NCBI GenBank assembly: GCA_047967505.1
Contig: CM106538.1
Length of the DNA stretch: 64,000 nucleotides
Strand: one strand, 5' to 3'
Origin: Dipteris shenzhenensis
Taxonomy: Eukaryota > Polypodiophyta > Polypodiopsida > Gleicheniales
Positions 59,656 through 64,000 of the stretch are shown here, piece after piece; the stretch's first letter is position 1; the number at the start of each line of letters is the position of its first letter. Both the position numbers and the translations under genes were made by a program. A model generated the notes under the pieces. That model made no database searches. It was not told the origin of the DNA and saw only the letters and a program-made list of their open reading frames with translations.

Positions 59656-60579
59656 AATGAAAGTGTATCTTCAATTTTTTGAAAGTGAAGCAACATCCCT
59701 TCCCAACATCTCATTGATGACCACCTCATTTGTACTAGCATATTGGTCCATGGGCACACATTATTGCAATGGGCTTCCATCTAGTAAGGTAACATGCTTG
59801 ATTGGCCTGCACTTAAGTAGACTGAGAGAATTGATGTCTTGGGTAAAAGACTCTTAGATACTTGATTTAGTTTTTTCTTTCTTCTCAATACTCACACCAA
59901 TGCAATCATTTCCTAGTAGATCAAAGTTGATATAATCATTTGGGAAAACATATAAGATCACACCTTCCCCAATGGTTTCTATCATGCTCTCATCCCACAA
60001 GACAACTCTTTTATTCTTCCAAGATTCACAAATGCAGTTCTTAGTTTCTAATGAAGAAACTAGAAAAATCCTCAACGTAAGGTTTCTCAAGCTCACTTGC
60101 TAGAGCCCCTTAATCTATTGGCTCATCTAAAGCAACATCGTCATATTGTAGGGAGGTCTTAGGCCAAATTGAGACACTCCAAATTGCTTCACCAACAATA
60201 ATCATTGCATCCTTAGTGGAAAATGGCAAGGGAGTTTCATTATTGAAATGCTTCCACTATCACCAATACATTATCTATCTCAATTTCACACCACTATAAT
60301 ACCCATTTGGATCGATACTACAAACTACACTTGTTGCAACCACTTCATTCCCCACCAAAATCTTCACCTTGTCCCCACATGTAGTAGACATTCCCTATCG
60401 TTCAATTATGGAAAATATGATTGCGACCATATAAATATCAAAGAGAATCATAAGATAGGTCCATTGAGGTGCAATAGACGAAATTTGGCTTTGTAGTGGG
60501 AGAATACTTGCCAGTCTCCCATTACAAAGCTAAAATTTTAGAAATTCTTTGCAAGGAGAGCTTGCAAAGCTGAAATTTG

Positions 60580-61110
60580 CAACTAGAGAATGGCACTACT
60601 GCCATTCTTCCCTTGAAAATCCAAGTAGAGAATGGCACTACTGCCAAAGTTTTCAAATTTCATTCTTTGCGAGGAAAGAATGGTGCTATTGCCATTCTCC
60701 TAGTGTAATGTCAAGATTGCCTTTCTCTCCTTGCAAAGCCAAGATTTTCAAAACTTTTTTGCAAAGAGAGAATGACACTAATGCCATCCTTCCAAAGCCA
60801 AAAGGGTAGAATGGAATAATGCCATTCTCCCATTACAATGTCATAATTAAAAAATTTTGGCTTTTCTTGAGGGGAGAATGTCGCTAGTGCCATTCTCCCA
60901 TTGGAATGTCCTATTTCAAAATTTTGTCTTTGTAAGGGAAGAACCTTTTCAATTCTTGCAATCATCCTCTCACTCTCTTGTTGGGGCTTCAAGTTATATG
61001 CATCAATCACTCTTGCCATTCTCCCCTCATAAAGATAGAATTTTGAAAATTTCATCTTTGCAAGAGGAGAATGGTACTGGGAATGGCCTGGAGCCATTCT
61101 CCCCTTGAAA
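60580..61110. repeat. Array of ~24-bp palindromes GAGAATGGCA-N4-TGCCATTCTC
   Basis: Copies at about 60588, 60630, 60677, 60769, 60808, 60873 and 61068 carry the word GAGAATGGCA followed within a few bases by its complement. Spacers share TTGCAAAGCCAAGATTTTC and related words. Each could fold into a small stem-loop. The short ORFs that cross the array on both strands are by-products. Confidence 0.7.
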
Positions 61111-61131
61111 GCCAAAGTTTTCAAAATTTTA

Positions 61132-61300
61132 GGGTCAACGTTAGCTTGCGTATAGCCAATCACGAAACTATTTTTGGGGCCGGGATGCGATATGCTTCTA
61201 AGTGAATATTTGAATTTTGCACGGACCTACGCTCTCACTAGAAATTTTCTCGATGTCATGAAGGCGCACTGGCATAATAATGAGATGCAATCTATTTGTT
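61132..61300 (-). repeat. Right arm of the large inverted repeat
   Basis: Complement of 58965-59117, from AGGGTCAACG to AATGAGATGCAATCT. The 2-kb centre holds a gag fragment and the palindrome array. Confidence 0.7.
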
Positions 61301-61800
61301 CAAAACACCGCATAGCTCGACACATGGCATCTCTGCACTGCTTCGCATAGCATAGTCTTTGGCCTACGCCGCCTGATCACTTATCATCGTGCTGCCTTTT
61401 GCTGCTGCAGCTTTGCCACCTGGCACTAGGCACAAACCCATGCAGATCATTAAAATTGAAGATTGGCTTGGAGAGACCACTGCGCTGGTTCTTGTCGTAA
61501 TAATTAGATGCAATCTATCATTCTAAACACCGTCGCAGCACAGCTGACCACTTGTCATCATGTAGCCTTTTGCCGCTTCTTTGCTCGTAGCCCATGCAAA
61601 TCACAGGTTGGCTTATAGAGACCACCACGCTGGTTTTTGGTGTAATAATGAGATGCAATCTATCATTCTGAGCATTGCCTCAGCATAGTCTCTGGCTTGA
61701 CCACTTGTCATCATCTATAATTCAAGGTTGTCTTGGAGAGACCACCGCACTAGTTCTTGGAATTATAGCTCTGTTACCTATTTTTACATATTACAAGAGG
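61301..61800. repeat. Tandem units, GAGATGCAATCTAT / GACCACTTGTCATCAT
   Basis: Three imperfect units of 130-190 bp, each with ATGAGATGCAATCTAT, CACTTGTCATCAT, and TTGGAGAGACCACCGC. The outermost weak part of the right inverted-repeat arm falls in the first. Confidence 0.6.
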
Positions 61801-61884
61801 AGATCTATGAAAGCCACTGCGTTGGTTCTTGGAGTTATGAATTTGTGTACCAAGGAAAATGTATTCTATTGTGCAACCAAGAAA

Positions 61885-62046
61885 AATGCAATTGACGATA
61901 TGGCCCTTGAGGGGTCCCCTTTAGGGGCAAGGCCCATATCTACGTGCATTATACAATATCCAAGATGCCACTGGACAGAAATGGCATGTCAATATGGCCC
62001 TTGCCCCTAAAGGGGGCCCCTCAAGGGCCATAACATCAATTGCATT
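61885..62046. repeat. Foldback element with ~57-bp arms
   Basis: The left arm runs from AAAATGCAATTGACGATATG to GGGGCAAGGCCCATAT, and the right arm from ATATGGCCCTTGCCCC to CATCAATTGCATTTT. They are near-perfect complements around a centre of about 50 bp. The structure is MITE-like, but no target duplication is certain. Confidence 0.75.
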
Positions 62047-64000
62047 TTCTGAAAGTTAATTGTATTTTTCTAGATGTATCTCCATGCAACCACAACGGTG
62101 GGGTCATTGGAGTTATTTTAGCGCTATTTTGGTCATAAACCAAGGAAATTGTAGTCCTTCTTTCTTGGTGTGTTAGTCTTTGTTGCAGTAAATATAAATG
62201 ATGGCAAAAGTACAATTTATCAAGTGAAAATAGAGAAAAAGAGATTACAATGTACATTTATGTCCAACAACAGGTTATATAAAAATTATCAACTTAAACC
62301 GATAAAAAATTGAACAGAGGATCTTATATTTATAAAAACTCGGCAATTGCTAAGAGCTTTAAACAAAAGATTGCAGGTAGCAGCCATAACCATTCAAATA
62401 CAAATATAAAAGTTAACAATAGTGCATATTGAGAGCCTAATTTCTGCTTCCAAACTTACTTACTAAGGACTTTTTGGTATCTATCAAATTAAGTAAGAAA
62501 TCCTTAATTAATGGACAATGAGAAGAATATTGATCATCTATTTAAAAGTATTAAATTTTTAAATTTTATACATTTGTATTCATTTGCATTCTTAAATCAA
62601 ATCAAGGTTAAATCATCATTTATGAAATTTCACATTTTATAGTAGTGATGTCTTCAGTAAAACTCTCTTGGACTATGATATTGTCAAAAATTGAAAGTCT
62701 TTGAATTTTCAAGTTTAATGATCTTTAAAGTCATGCAAATCTATTTTGAAGATTGAAACCATGTATCTTACCCTTACACAACAATTTACAAGATGTTGGC
62801 AAGTTTTTGACACAAATTTTGATGCAATTTGTGAAGAAATAATTTTGCTCCTAGCTGGGGAAACATCAGCATTGATTTCAATATTTAGGACCATCAATAT
62901 AAATGTCAGTTCTTGATGCCATGTTAACAAATACCTCGTTGGTATTAATCTTCCATCAACATTAAATGCTTTGAGCACAGTAGTAGAGAACAAAGGTTGA
63001 AGGTACAGCATAGGTCATGGCTTGAAAACCCAAGAACATGTTCTATGTACAAGGCTCACATTAGGAGGCGGCATGGCAGATCAAGGAGCTAAAGCTAAAG
63101 GACTTAATAAAAGCATAAGTTATAGTAAAAGCATGGGAGTTTACCAATAAGAACCCTTAATCAAGAAATAAGATAACTTCAAGATAAGGGAAGGGCATAA
63201 ACTGAAAAAGAATATCTTCTTCCTAAAGGTGCAAATAAGGAGTACTAGTGTCGTCCCCATGACAAAATAAATAACAACAAAACAATTAGCTCTATGCCTG
63301 AACTAATTGCCAAGATCCAAAACAATGCTTAATACAAGATCTTTACATTACACGCACCTTTATTAGTGTGTGTGTGGGGGGGGGGGCAAGGGGAGCGCGT
63401 GAATGCACAGGTAAGAGTGCGTGAACGCACAAGTAAGTGCATGCATGTGTGTGTGCATGGGCACATGAGTGTATGTTAAGTTTATCCTAAAATGTAAATA
63501 AAATTACTTTACGTTCAGATTGGATATAAATAGGTGGTATCAAAGAACCCAAAAAGATACAATTGGGAACATCACTTGTTGATGATAGCATGGGTTCTTC
63601 TTTTTTAATGAGAATTTTCCATACAAAGTTTAGGTTAAATCCACTTGATACATAAAAATAGAAACAAAATTGCAATTGCTTACCTTAAAAGAAGTTTATT
63701 TGCACTAAAAAATGTAGAGGTGTTATCCAAGTGACTATTATGTAAGTTACAGGCTTTATTAGCACTTCCGAGGGGAAGCTCTAGCAAATACTTCTTAGTG
63801 CGATTTTATAACATTATTAAGGACTGCTTATGTTAAACTAAAACACAGAGTGCTACACAGCAAATGTGCTCCCTTGTTTAGTGCGAGTGCATTACATGTT
63901 CAAACTGCTTGCACTATTTGGCTCTGAATGTTGGCATGCTGTGACCACCATTGCTCAATGCCGTGCGCTTTGGAGACTGAACGAACAACAACGTGCAAGT
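62047..64000. other. AT-rich stretch without a recognised gene
   Basis: No protein or RNA feature is supported. A purine/TG low-complexity patch with a run of ten Gs lies at 63366-63400, followed by GTGCGTGAACGCAC words and a TG run near 63450. Confidence 0.45.

Noticed and set aside
1-64000. tRNA or rRNA genes
   Set aside because: No cloverleaf with A and B box signals or rRNA-like conserved stretch was noticed; primer-site matches to tRNA-Met are only short and belong to retroelements.

Overview
The window looks like repeat-rich nuclear DNA of a land plant. Spliced genes with GT-AG introns, Ty1/Copia retroelements with plant-type primer sites, several DNA-transposon families and tandem repeats dominate it. 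No ordinary host gene, rRNA or tRNA can be supported. A seed-free plant (fern, lycophyte or bryophyte) is my guess from the transposase families present, but nothing in the sequence proves it.

The main result is a previously intact transposase-like gene (about 5.8-8.3 kb, resuming 20.0-21.0 kb, of the type I associate with DUF7869) split by an 11.7-kb insertion at 8292-19994. The insertion has 27-bp imperfect terminal inverted repeats, a TA dinucleotide on each side, and the host reading frame resumes when the insertion plus one TA is removed. It therefore behaves as a single DNA transposon. It carries four spliced genes in a convergent-divergent-convergent layout: (+) a DDE transposase of 813 aa; (-) a 564-aa acidic, NLS-bearing protein; (+) a 545-aa protein joining a complete histone H3-like domain to a Ulp1/SENP-type (C48) cysteine protease; (-) an unrecognised protein of at least 417 aa. 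Genes 2 and 3 share a divergent promoter with three CACACGTG boxes. It is flanked on both sides by three copies of the same 71-72-bp hairpin. The layout suggests a self-mobilising element that encodes its own chromatin protein and a de-SUMOylase-like enzyme, perhaps to escape silencing; that function is inference.

Region by region: 1-2.9 kb holds a broken kinase-like ORF and an unrecognised ORF; 4.1-5.7 kb a nine-copy, 182-bp satellite; 5.8-21.0 kb the interrupted transposase gene with the large element; 20.6-27.0 kb a tandem duplication carrying two internally inverted Copia remnants; 27.3-28.6 kb a 246-bp MITE and short tandem repeats; 29.7-33.6 kb a Copia element truncated before reverse transcriptase; 34.9-40.4 kb a nearly complete second Copia element whose single 4.36-kb frame is broken only by nonsense changes. 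From 40.4 to 64 kb there are decayed transposase and coiled-coil genes, a second MITE, Copia fragments, a MULE-like insertion inside a segmental duplication, hairpin arrays and foldback repeats.

Pseudogenes here decay mostly by C-to-T type nonsense changes (Gln and Arg codons to stops), as expected for heavily methylated plant transposons. The four genes of the 11.7-kb element have no such stops, so it looks recent and possibly active. Intron positions were derived by hand from GT-AG sites and reading phase.
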